Of a stretch of 9,377 bases of DNA, positions 1 to 6,115 are shown one piece after another. Source of the stretch: Verrucomicrobiales bacterium. Its GTDB lineage: Bacteria; Verrucomicrobiota; Verrucomicrobiia; Verrucomicrobiales; DEV007. Every line of letters begins with the position of its first letter. Position 1 is the stretch's first letter. The stretch is taken from assembly GCA_023253615.1 (NCBI GenBank), contig JALRFZ010000246.1, positions 1 through 9,377 on the forward strand, written 5' to 3'. Both the position numbers and the translations under genes were made by a program. Below the pieces are notes generated by a model. It made no database searches and was not told the origin of the DNA. It saw nothing but the letters and a program-made list of their open reading frames with translations.

Positions 1-63
1 AGAAACAGCTTGCACAACCCATCCTAACTGAACCAACCTATCAATGCCGACCGCTACCCTGTT

Positions 64-258
64 TTAACGATCTCTGGGACATCCCCTAACCATCGCGTTT
101 GCGAGTTTCGGACATTCGGCAAAAAAGTTCTTCGCCTGAAATTCAGTTCCAAAATTGATTGCGTTCATCCAGCCCTGCACGTCGTCACCGTCTCCATCGT
201 AGTAATATCCGCCTCCTGAAGCTGGGAAATACCGAACAAACTTTTTTTCTCTACTCAT
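64..258 (-). CDS. Small hypothetical protein, low GC
   Basis: I do not recognise this gene. From the ATG at 258 it encodes 64 residues; a TTG at 273 in the same frame would add five. The protein is mixed in composition, with a basic start (MSREKKFVRYF), a Gly/Tyr/Asp stretch (GGGYYYDGDGDD at about 15-26) and then a segment of the form W-x(3)-A-x(2)-F-x(7)-A-x(2)-FF. That last pattern resembles many short hypothetical proteins in which W, A, F and A are spaced this way, but I cannot name a family. There is no signal peptide or membrane segment. Codon use is unlike the genes to the right: many A- or T-ending codons (AGA, GAA, AAA, TTT, GTT) where the neighbours use nearly all G or C. No Shine-Dalgarno is visible. 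It could be a recently acquired small gene or a chance frame; the plausible protein composition favours the former only slightly. Confidence 0.42.
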   Translation of the reverse strand: MSREKKFVRYFPASGGGYYYDGDGDDVQGWMNAINFGTEFQAKNFFAECPKLANAMVRGCPRDR

Positions 259-470
259 GGCATAAGTATTCAAACGGGCGCGATGGGACTTTGAAGACAG
301 CTTACTGAATCACCATCTTAGGTTGATAGGCGAGGAAATGGGCGAATAATTCAAGCAATCGAGGTTGAAGGTGTGGGGCGCTACAAAAAATCGGGAAAGG
401 AATCGAAGAAGCCCCTTACCGTTCCGAGCGAGTTTTCGGTTCGATGCGTCATGTTCCCTGCCCTTATGTT

Positions 471-498
471 ATTCAGCCACAAAAAACCGTGGCCGAAT
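471..498. repeat. Palindromic unit 1 of a tandem pair
   Basis: The arms are ATTC-a-GCCAC (471-480) and GTGGC-c-GAAT (489-498). They pair over 9 of 10 positions, with one A/C mismatch, around an 8-base A-rich loop (AAAAAACC). On the minus strand the loop is a run of six T. It is followed two bases later by unit 2. In an alignment of 471-500 with 502-531, 21 of 30 positions are identical, so the two look like diverged copies of one palindromic element. Confidence 0.6.
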
Positions 499-500
499 CT

Positions 501-530
501 GATTCGTCCACAAATTCTTGTGGGCGAATC
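501..530. repeat. Palindromic unit 2 of a tandem pair
   Basis: The arms are GATTCGTCCACAA (501-513) and TTGTGGGCGAATC (518-530). They pair over 13 positions, with a single T/G wobble at 507/524, around the 4-base loop ATTC. This is the strongest hairpin in the non-coding part of the window. Its left arm (GATTCG, 501-506) can pair instead with CGAATC at 494-499 in unit 1, so the two units offer alternative folds. A further TGGGCGAAT, identical to 521-529, occurs at 339-347 and may be a decayed relative. It lies exactly where GC content rises from 48% to 67%. Confidence 0.7.
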
Positions 531-731
531 CGAGTTTGCCCGCCGAAGCCGTGGGGATCAAGCCGAAAGTGCCTGGGGCGACGCGATCCCGCTCTCATAC
601 CACTCGCCCAGTCGTCGCTCCGCCACTGGCCACCCCTCATTCGCTCACGCTCATGGCATCGGCCGCTCCCCACCCCCAAGAGCCGCAACCCCGGGCCCGA
701 CGAAAACGCGAAGCTGAAAACCCCCGATCCG

Positions 732-749
732 GCGGACAAGAGTGTCCGC
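732..749 (-). terminator. Hairpin downstream of the hem cluster, possible terminator
   Basis: GCGGACAAGAGTGTCCGC forms a perfect 7-bp stem with a 4-base loop. It lies 23 bases past the stop codon of the last gene in the leftward cluster, where a terminator is expected. Against a classical intrinsic terminator, the T run on the minus strand is short (TTTT at 720-717) and begins 11 bases after the stem, not directly after it. It could instead be a dispersed intergenic repeat or a transcript-end stabilising hairpin. Confidence 0.4.
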
Positions 750-772
750 GCTCCTGCCTCACCGCTCACCGC

Positions 773-2302
773 TCACCCCTTCCCCAACTTCAACACCGCC
801 TCGACCATGCCCGGGATGTCGTGATCCTTGGCCTCGAGGTCGACGGTGTAGCCGTTCTCTTCGACGGCCTCGCTCGTGACGGGTCCGATGCTGGCGATCT
901 TGCAACCTTCAGGACTGGAGAGGCCGAGATCGAGGAAACACTCGACGGTGGAGGCGCTGGTGAAGGTGATGATGTCGGCTCCCTCCTCTTTGAACCGCTT
1001 CACGGCGCCGGTGGGGTCTTCGGTCTCGGGCACGGTCTGGTAGGCGATGGCTTCGTCGAGGATGACGCCGGCCTTGCCGAGGGTCTGGGAAATGACATCG
1101 CGCGCGCCCTTGGCCCGGACCCAGAGCATGGTGGTGTTTTCGATGGACCCGTAGTCATCGAGGAAGGCCTGGGCGAGGGCCTCGGCGACGTGCTTTTTGG
1201 GCATGAGGTCGACGGCGAGGTGGTATTCCTTCAACTTCGCGGCGGTGCCGGGTCCGACGGCGGCGATGCGGGCTCCGCCGATCTCGCGGGCGTCGTGGCG
1301 GATCTTGTAGAAGGCGTCGAAGAAGTACTCGACGGCATTGGGGCTGGTGAAGATGAGCCACTCGTAGGTGTGGGCATCGACGACCATGCGGGCGAACTCG
1401 CGCGCCTCCTCGCCCTGGGAGGGCTCGGTGCGGATGGTGGCCATCTCGAGGACGTCGGCACCGAGATCGCGGAGACGGCGGCTGAGGGCGCTGGCCTGGG
1501 TGCGGGTGCGGGTGACAACGACGCGCTTGCCGCGGAGGGGCCGCTCTTCGAACCAATTGAGCTTTTCACGGCAGTTCACGACGGTGCCGAAAACGGCGAC
1601 GGCGGGGGCCTGGAAATTCTCGCGCCGGGCGATGTCGGCGATGGTGGCGAGGGTGCCGGTGATGGTGCGCTGCTGCCCGGTGGTGGCCCAGCGGACGAGG
1701 GCGACGGGCAGCTTGGGATCGCCGCCCTCCTTGAGAATGGCGGCGGTGATGATGGGAAGGCGCTCGACGCCCATGAGCATGACCTTCGTGCCCGGGGCCT
1801 TGGCGATCTGGGCGTATTCGAGGGAGGATTCCTCCTTGGTGGGATCCTCGTGGCCGGTGAAGATGGTGAGCTGGGTGCAGTGGCTGCGGTGGGTGACGGG
1901 GATGCCGGCGTAGGCGGGTCCGGCGATGGAGGAACTGATGCCGGGCACGATCTCGAAGGGGATGCCGGCGTCGCGGAGTTCTTCGGCCTCCTCGCCGCCG
2001 CGTCCGAAGATGAGGGGATCGCCGCCCTTCAGCCGGGTGACGATCTTGCCTTCCCTGGCCTTGTCGATGAGGAGCTGGTTGATGCCGCCCTGGGGGATGG
2101 CGTGGTCTTTCGATTTTTTGCCGGCGTAGATTTTCTCGGCCCCGGGCTTGGCCCAGAGGAGGAATTCGGCGTTGGAGAGGTAATCGTAGACGATGACGTC
2201 GGCCATCTCGATGCACTCCTTGCCGCGCAGGGTCATGAGGCCGGGATCGCCCGGGCCCGCGCCGACGAGGTAACAGATGCCGGTTCCGCTTTTTTTGCTC
2301 AT
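773..2302 (-). CDS. cobA-hemD: Uroporphyrinogen-III C-methyltransferase / uroporphyrinogen-III synthase fusion
   Basis: This 509-residue bifunctional cytosolic enzyme has two domains. Residues about 8-250 are a SAM-dependent uroporphyrinogen-III methyltransferase (SUMT/CobA), shown by VGAGPGDPGLMTLRG (13-27), GGDPLIFGRGGEEAE (93-107), VPGIS (119-123) and RWATTGQQRT (204-213). Residues about 256-505 are uroporphyrinogen-III synthase (HemD), starting at LRGKRVVVTRTR and containing WLIFTSPNAVEYF (315-327) and DIITFTSASTVECF (443-456). HemD closes hydroxymethylbilane to uroporphyrinogen III; SUMT then methylates it at C2 and C7 to precorrin-2, the entry to siroheme and cobamides. The fusion is known in several phyla and the length is normal for it. 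The ATG is one base past the hemC stop, with no Shine-Dalgarno, so translation is probably coupled. It is the last gene of the leftward cluster. Confidence 0.95.
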   Translation of the reverse strand: MSKKSGTGICYLVGAGPGDPGLMTLRGKECIEMADVIVYDYLSNAEFLLWAKPGAEKIYAGKKSKDHAIPQGGINQLLIDKAREGKIVTRLKGGDPLIFGRGGEEAEELRDAGIPFEIVPGISSSIAGPAYAGIPVTHRSHCTQLTIFTGHEDPTKEESSLEYAQIAKAPGTKVMLMGVERLPIITAAILKEGGDPKLPVALVRWATTGQQRTITGTLATIADIARRENFQAPAVAVFGTVVNCREKLNWFEERPLRGKRVVVTRTRTQASALSRRLRDLGADVLEMATIRTEPSQGEEAREFARMVVDAHTYEWLIFTSPNAVEYFFDAFYKIRHDAREIGGARIAAVGPGTAAKLKEYHLAVDLMPKKHVAEALAQAFLDDYGSIENTTMLWVRAKGARDVISQTLGKAGVILDEAIAYQTVPETEDPTGAVKRFKEEGADIITFTSASTVECFLDLGLSSPEGCKIASIGPVTSEAVEENGYTVDLEAKDHDIPGMVEAVLKLGKG

Positions 2303-2303
2303 G

Positions 2304-3281
2304 TCAGGATTTTCGGGAAAGTTTCAAGGCCAACAGGCGATCGGCGAGGGCGGTGGGATCCTCGGCGGGGCCGCTGACTTCGGCGACGAAGGGCTCGCCG
2401 GCGGGATCGGTCTCGTCGAAGACGCGCACGGCCATGGCGAGGGTGGCTCCGTCGTCCTCGAACCAGGTGCGGGCGCCGACAGGGGTCTGGCAGCCGGCTT
2501 TCAAGGCGGCGAGCCAGGCGCGCTCGGCGGTGACGCGGGTGAAGGTGGGGGCGTGGTTGATCCGGGCGAGGGCCTCGCGCACGGCGGTGTTTTCCCTCAG
2601 GATCTCGATGCCGACGGCTCCCTGGCCGGCGGCGGGCAGGAATTGCTCCTCATCGAGCTCGCGGGCATGGACGGTGGTGCCCTCGAACTCGAAGGTGCTC
2701 TGGCCGGGGGTGTAGATGCCGAGGCGCTCGAGTCCGGCGCGGGCGAGGAGGATGCCGTGCCATTCGCCGCGGGCGGCGTGATCGATGAGCTTGCGGATGC
2801 GGGTGGGCACGTTGCCGCGGATGTCGACCACGTTTACCTCCTGACAAAGCCACGAAAGCTGGCGGGCGCGGCGCACGGAGCTGGTGGCGATGGTGCGGCC
2901 GTGCAAGAGGGTCAGATCGGGCACCCAACCCTCTTCGATGGTGATGAGGATGTCGGGGGTCTCGGCGCGAGGGAGGGTGCAGCAGATCTCGAACTCGGGG
3001 GCGAGCTCGGTGGGCACGTCCTTCAGGCTGTGGACGGCGAAGTCGATCTCCTTCCGCAGGAGGGCTTCCTCGAGCTCTTTGGTGAAGATGCCTTTGTCGA
3101 CGACGGCGTTTTCACCCTGGCTGAATTCGCTGAGCTTCAGATCGGGCCGTTTGTCGCCGATGGTCTGGATGACTTTCACCTCGCAGGTGATGCCGGCGGC
3201 GGCGAGGGCGTCGCGCGTCAGGGTGGCCTGGGCGAGGGCGAGCTCGCTGCCGCGCGTGCCGAGGAGGAAGGGCTGGCTCAT
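2304..3281 (-). CDS. hemC: Hydroxymethylbilane synthase (porphobilinogen deaminase)
   Basis: The 325-residue product joins four porphobilinogens into hydroxymethylbilane, the substrate of the HemD domain encoded next. Family motifs are in order: LLGTRGSELALAQA (6-19), KGIFTKELEEALL (63-75), DFAVHSLKDVP (80-90) with D88 equivalent to E. coli Asp84, TSSVRRARQL (133-142), IRGNVPTRIRKL (154-165), LPAAGQGAVGIE (215-226) and AGCQTPVGA (262-270), in which C264 is the cysteine that carries the dipyrromethane cofactor. The length is typical (about 300-330). I chose the ATG at 3281 because the family begins right there; the frame stays open further upstream but that part is antisense-like Arg/Pro sequence lying within hemA. 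The start overlaps the hemA stop as ATGA (3281-3278), a sign of coupled translation. Confidence 0.96.
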   Translation of the reverse strand: MSQPFLLGTRGSELALAQATLTRDALAAAGITCEVKVIQTIGDKRPDLKLSEFSQGENAVVDKGIFTKELEEALLRKEIDFAVHSLKDVPTELAPEFEICCTLPRAETPDILITIEEGWVPDLTLLHGRTIATSSVRRARQLSWLCQEVNVVDIRGNVPTRIRKLIDHAARGEWHGILLARAGLERLGIYTPGQSTFEFEGTTVHARELDEEQFLPAAGQGAVGIEILRENTAVREALARINHAPTFTRVTAERAWLAALKAGCQTPVGARTWFEDDGATLAMAVRVFDETDPAGEPFVAEVSGPAEDPTALADRLLALKLSRKS

Positions 3282-4366
3282 GATTGGGGAAGGGGGCGGC
3301 CGGGGGTGTCGTTGCGCTTTCCGCCGGCCTCGGCGCGGTGGTGGCCCTCCGGCACGGGGGCGAGGGCCTCGATGCCTTTTTCGCGGAGGAAGACGGCGAT
3401 GAGATCGCGGCAAACGGCGATCTGGCGCTCGCGCCGGGATTTGCCCTCGTTGGCGATCTGCTGGAGCTGGTCGATGTTGTAGAGGTAGACGTTGTCGATC
3501 TCGTTCACCTCTTCCTCGATGTCGCGCGGCACGGCGATGTCGATGAGGAAGAGGGAATGGCCGCGGCGGCGCTCCATGACGCGGCGGATGGCGCTGGCAT
3601 GGACGACGGCGTGGGGCGCGGCGGTGGAGGAAACGATGATGTCGACGTGGTCGAGCTTGGTCTCCCAATCGTCGAAGCGGACGGCTTCGCCTTTCAGCTC
3701 GGAGGCGAGCTCGACGGCTTTGTCGTAGCTGCGGTTGGAGACGATGATGCTGCGCGCTCCCCGCGAGAGGAGGCTCTGGGCGGTGGTGCGGCTCATCTCG
3801 CCGGCGCCGATGATCATGACGCGGCAGTGGTCGAGCTTGCCGAAGATTTTCTCGGCGAGATCGACGGCGGCGGAGCCGACGGAGGTGGAACCCTGCTGGA
3901 TGCTGGTGCCGGAGCGGACGAGTTTGCCGACGGAGAAGGATTGCTGGAAGAGTTTGTTCATCCGGCGCGCGGTGGTGCCGGTCTCCTGGGCGAGGGCGTA
4001 GGCCTTCTTGACCTGGCCGAAGATCTCGGTCTCGCCGAGGACCATGGAATCGAGGCCGCTGGCGACTTCGAAGAGGTGATGGGCGGCGGCCTCCCCGGCG
4101 TGGCGGTAGAACTCGACCTCGCCGCTGGCGACGGCAAAGTGGCTCTCGAGGTAGGCGACGAGTCGATCAAGGGCGGCGGCGGGATCGGCGGCACCTCCGT
4201 AGATCTCGACGCGGTTGCAGGTGGAGAGGACGACGGCCTCGTCGATACCCTCGACGCGGCAGATCTCGCCGAGATGTTCGGGCACATGATGCTCGGATAT
4301 GGCGAGACGCTCCCGGATCTCAACCGGGGCGGTCTTGTGATTGACGCCGAGACAGAAAATGGACAC
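3278..4366 (-). CDS. hemA: Glutamyl-tRNA reductase, short form
   Basis: It reduces glutamyl-tRNA(Glu) with NADPH to glutamate-1-semialdehyde, the first step of C5 tetrapyrrole synthesis. Motifs: CLGVNHKTAPVEIRE (5-19), LSTCNRVEIY (47-56) with the catalytic cysteine C50, LDSMVLGETEIFGQVKKAY (105-123), a Rossmann NADPH-binding segment VMIIGAGEMSR (183-193), and IDIAVPRDIE (275-284). No ATG is near the family start, so I chose GTG at 4366 (VSIFCLGVNH), 32 bases after the upstream gene's stop; TTG and CTG codons just upstream are less likely alternatives. At 362 residues it is about 55 shorter than E. coli HemA (418). The shortfall is at the C-terminus, where most of the dimerisation region is absent and replaced by a Pro/Gly/Arg-rich tail. 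A frameshift is unlikely because the stop is woven into the hemC start. Confidence 0.94.
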   Translation of the reverse strand: MSIFCLGVNHKTAPVEIRERLAISEHHVPEHLGEICRVEGIDEAVVLSTCNRVEIYGGAADPAAALDRLVAYLESHFAVASGEVEFYRHAGEAAAHHLFEVASGLDSMVLGETEIFGQVKKAYALAQETGTTARRMNKLFQQSFSVGKLVRSGTSIQQGSTSVGSAAVDLAEKIFGKLDHCRVMIIGAGEMSRTTAQSLLSRGARSIIVSNRSYDKAVELASELKGEAVRFDDWETKLDHVDIIVSSTAAPHAVVHASAIRRVMERRRGHSLFLIDIAVPRDIEEEVNEIDNVYLYNIDQLQQIANEGKSRRERQIAVCRDLIAVFLREKGIEALAPVPEGHHRAEAGGKRNDTPGRPLPQS

Positions 4367-4398
4367 CGGATCGGGGGAGGAAGGGGTTTTTGTCAGGA

Positions 4399-5169
4399 TC
4401 AAAGCGCCGAGAGGGTGGCGAGGGCGAAACCGAAGGCGGCGATGGCGGAGAGGGAAAGGTGCTTGGGCGGCAGCCGTTTCCAGCCATGCACGGCAAGGAG
4501 GAGGGCGTAGACCAGCCAGACGGCTCCGGAAACGACGAGGTGCAGGATCGTGGGTTTCACCTGCATGTAGAAGGCGGCGACGATGCCGATGGTGAGCATG
4601 ATGGTGCCGATGGCGAGCAAACGCACGAGGGCGATGGCGAGGTAGCGGATGGGCGGGAGGGAGTAAAAGAGTCGGCCGGGCTTGTGGCTCTTGAGCTGGC
4701 GGTCCTGCACGAGGTACATGACGCCGGCGATGCCGGCGAGGCCGAAGGCGCCATAGGCGAGCAGGGACATGGCGGCGTGGAGCTCGAGCCAGGGATCGAG
4801 GTGCGCGGGCGGGCGCGGACCGGGATCGCCAATGGCGAGGTAGACGATGGCGAAGAGCTGGAAGAGGAAGACGATGGGCATCGAGAAGACGCCGAGGAGG
4901 GAAAGGCGGAAGGCGCGCCCGAGGGCGAGGTAGAGGATGACGATGCTCCAACTGACGAAGACGAGGACTTCGGCTCCGTTGGTGATGGGGCAGCGCCCGT
5001 GCATCTCGCCGCGGACTTGGAGGAAGAGGCTCTGGAAAACGAGCCCGGTGATGGCGATGGGGATGTTCAGCCCGTGGGGGCGGTCCTCGTCACGACGCCA
5101 CGAGACCGCGGCGAGGACGAATCCGCCGAGGAAGGCAAGGGTGGCGAGGATGAGGTAGAGATCGTCCAT
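4399..5169 (-). CDS. CcsA/HemX-like cytochrome c assembly membrane protein
   Basis: This 256-residue integral membrane protein has about eight hydrophobic segments (roughly 3-22, 36-51, 66-83, 87-112, 131-154, 178-200, 207-228 and 237-255). The segment HGRCPITNGAEVLVFVSW (57-74) and the later WLELHAAMSLLAYGAFGLAG (127-146) match the CcsA/HemX family, whose members either deliver heme for cytochrome c maturation or, as HemX next to hemA, influence HemA levels. Candidate heme-contacting histidines are H131 and H228 (in AVHGWKR). I do not see the full tryptophan-rich WWD heme-handling motif, so HemX-like is the safer label. Its position 32 bases before hemA repeats the hemA-hemX association seen in Gram-positive bacteria, with the order reversed. 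The ATG at 5169 starts a hydrophobic helix directly. There is no Shine-Dalgarno. An 82-bp gap precedes it, long enough for an internal promoter, but I see only weak hexamer matches there. Confidence 0.85.
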   Translation of the reverse strand: MDDLYLILATLAFLGGFVLAAVSWRRDEDRPHGLNIPIAITGLVFQSLFLQVRGEMHGRCPITNGAEVLVFVSWSIVILYLALGRAFRLSLLGVFSMPIVFLFQLFAIVYLAIGDPGPRPPAHLDPWLELHAAMSLLAYGAFGLAGIAGVMYLVQDRQLKSHKPGRLFYSLPPIRYLAIALVRLLAIGTIMLTIGIVAAFYMQVKPTILHLVVSGAVWLVYALLLAVHGWKRLPPKHLSLSAIAAFGFALATLSAL

Positions 5170-5251
5170 CGGAGGCCGCGGGGAACGCGGAGGGCGGTAA
5201 ACCTAAGGTGCGGAGGCGGCTTTGCAAGGGTTTGGCGGGACGCAAGGGCGC

Positions 5252-6103
5252 TCAGACGAGGGCTCGGGCGACGAGTTCGGTGAGGCGGGCGAGGTCGGTG
5301 GCTGAGGTCTTCGCGACGAATCCGCGGGCGTGGGCGAAATGGACGTCGGCCTCATCGGCGATGCGGGTGAAATCGAGTCGGTCGCTGTCGTCGTGGCGGG
5401 AGAGCCCGAAGCCGGCCCCGCGACGATCGGGATAGATGAGACCGTCGATTTTCTCGCCGATCTGCTCGATGTAACGTCCGAGACCGGAGGACGGATCATC
5501 GGGCATGGGATCGGTGCGCGGCATGTAGAGGACTTTCACGCGGCTCCCCTCCCCCACGACTTCGAGGACGGTGGCGTGGGCGGCGACGTAATCGAGCCGC
5601 TCGCGCAGGGTGCGGAGGTACATGAAAAGATCCTCGCCGACCATGCGCATGACCTCCCAGACGGGATCGCCGGGCTCGAGCTCGCGTTTTTGGGCGAAGC
5701 GGCGCAGCAGGGTGATGTCGACGGGGGAATTGAGGCGATTGACGACGGAACGCTCGATGCCGAGCCAATCGGCGGTGGCGAAGGGGCCGCGCGAATCGAA
5801 CCACTCGGTGGGCTCGAGCCACTCGCAGAAGGTGCGGGCATCCTCGTAGAGCCCGAGATGCTGAAGGACGAGGGAGAGGGAGCAGACGGGCTCGTGCTCG
5901 GCGGGGAACTGGTGGTGGTCGAAATTGCCGCGGGCGGGCTGGTGCTCGCCCCCGACATCGACGACGAGGATGCCGGGATCGTCGAGGTCGGCTGGCTCGG
6001 GATCACGTCGCCACACGGGCAGGATGTAGCGGGCGATGAGGAGACAGCAGGCGAGGAAGTCGTCTTTGTGGGCGCTGCCGGGATGGGTGAGGATGGCTTT
6101 CAT
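5252..6103 (-). CDS. MYG1-family DHH-like phosphoesterase/exonuclease
   Basis: The 283-residue product matches the MYG1 (UPF0160/GAMM1) family. It starts with a His/Asp cluster, THPGSAHKDDFLA (6-18; H7, H12, D14, D15), then VVDVGG (47-52) and NFDHHQF (60-66), the DHH-type metal-binding signature. Near the C-terminus, HFAHARGFVAKT (255-266) corresponds to the conserved HxSGF..xKT block of the family. Eukaryotic MYG1 has been reported as a 3'-5' RNA exonuclease; the bacterial role is not established, so substrate and function here are open. The protein is soluble, with no signal peptide. It is the only gene in the window with a clear Shine-Dalgarno (AAAGGAG), and that sequence abuts the stop of the upstream heptosyltransferase-like gene 11 bases away, so the two are probably co-translated. 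Confidence 0.88.
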   Translation of the reverse strand: MKAILTHPGSAHKDDFLACCLLIARYILPVWRRDPEPADLDDPGILVVDVGGEHQPARGNFDHHQFPAEHEPVCSLSLVLQHLGLYEDARTFCEWLEPTEWFDSRGPFATADWLGIERSVVNRLNSPVDITLLRRFAQKRELEPGDPVWEVMRMVGEDLFMYLRTLRERLDYVAAHATVLEVVGEGSRVKVLYMPRTDPMPDDPSSGLGRYIEQIGEKIDGLIYPDRRGAGFGLSRHDDSDRLDFTRIADEADVHFAHARGFVAKTSATDLARLTELVARALV

Positions 6104-6108
6104 GGTCG

Positions 6109-6115
6109 CTCCTTT
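6109..6115 (-). promoter_or_regulatory. Strong Shine-Dalgarno of the MYG1-family gene
   Basis: AAAGGAG lies five bases before the ATG at 6103 and shares its first base with the last base of the preceding TGA stop. It fixes the start of the MYG1-family gene and suggests reinitiation by ribosomes leaving the upstream gene. None of the other starts in the window has a comparable motif. Confidence 0.75.

Larger units (their letters stand above)
274..772. other. Intergenic stretch with repeats, no supported gene
   Basis: I see no convincing gene in these 499 bases. Several overlapping plus-strand frames are open, but they run straight through two perfect or near-perfect hairpins and read as low-complexity Pro/Arg/Ser, so I do not call them. 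The left half (to about 540) is near 48% GC and the right half is near 67%. Contents are two tandem palindromic units at 471-530, a perfect 7-bp stem hairpin at 732-749, and a triple heptamer repeat (CTCACCG, CTCACCG, CTCACCC) at 758-778 that overlaps the stop codon of the SUMT-HemD gene. Confidence 0.6.

Noticed and set aside
471..531. CRISPR-like array
   Set aside because: There are only two related units with no unique spacer between them and each is itself a full hairpin, so this is a palindromic repeat pair and not an array.
373..824. Overlapping plus-strand frames in the intergenic region (373-717, 444-824)
   Set aside because: They cross both palindromes and the hairpin, are rich in Pro, Ser and Arg, and have no recognisable domain.
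518..2377. 619-codon plus-strand open frame opposite cobA-hemD, Gly/Asp/Glu-rich
   Set aside because: It is the antisense of a gene with unmistakable SUMT and HemD motifs. Strong G/C third-position bias opens long antisense frames, and the predicted protein is low-complexity with no recognisable domain.
3282..3668. N-terminal extension of hemC to 3668
   Set aside because: The extra residues are Arg/Pro/His-rich out-of-frame hemA sequence, and the hydroxymethylbilane synthase family starts at the ATG at 3281.
4367..4951. N-terminal extension of hemA to an ATG at 4951
   Set aside because: The extension is an Arg/Pro/His-rich frame inside the ccsA-like gene. The conserved GluTR start CLGVNHKTAP lies five residues after the GTG at 4366.
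5170..5251. Internal promoter for the heme module in the 82-bp gap
   Set aside because: The only hexamer pair I found (TTGCAA and TAGGTT at about 16-bp spacing on the minus strand) matches the consensus too poorly to annotate, although the gap is long enough for a promoter.
2277..5283. Further long plus-strand open frames (2277-3482, 3284-4510, 4390-5283)
   Set aside because: They lie opposite hemC, hemA and the ccsA-like gene, share the same Gly/Asp/Glu-rich antisense composition and carry no motifs.
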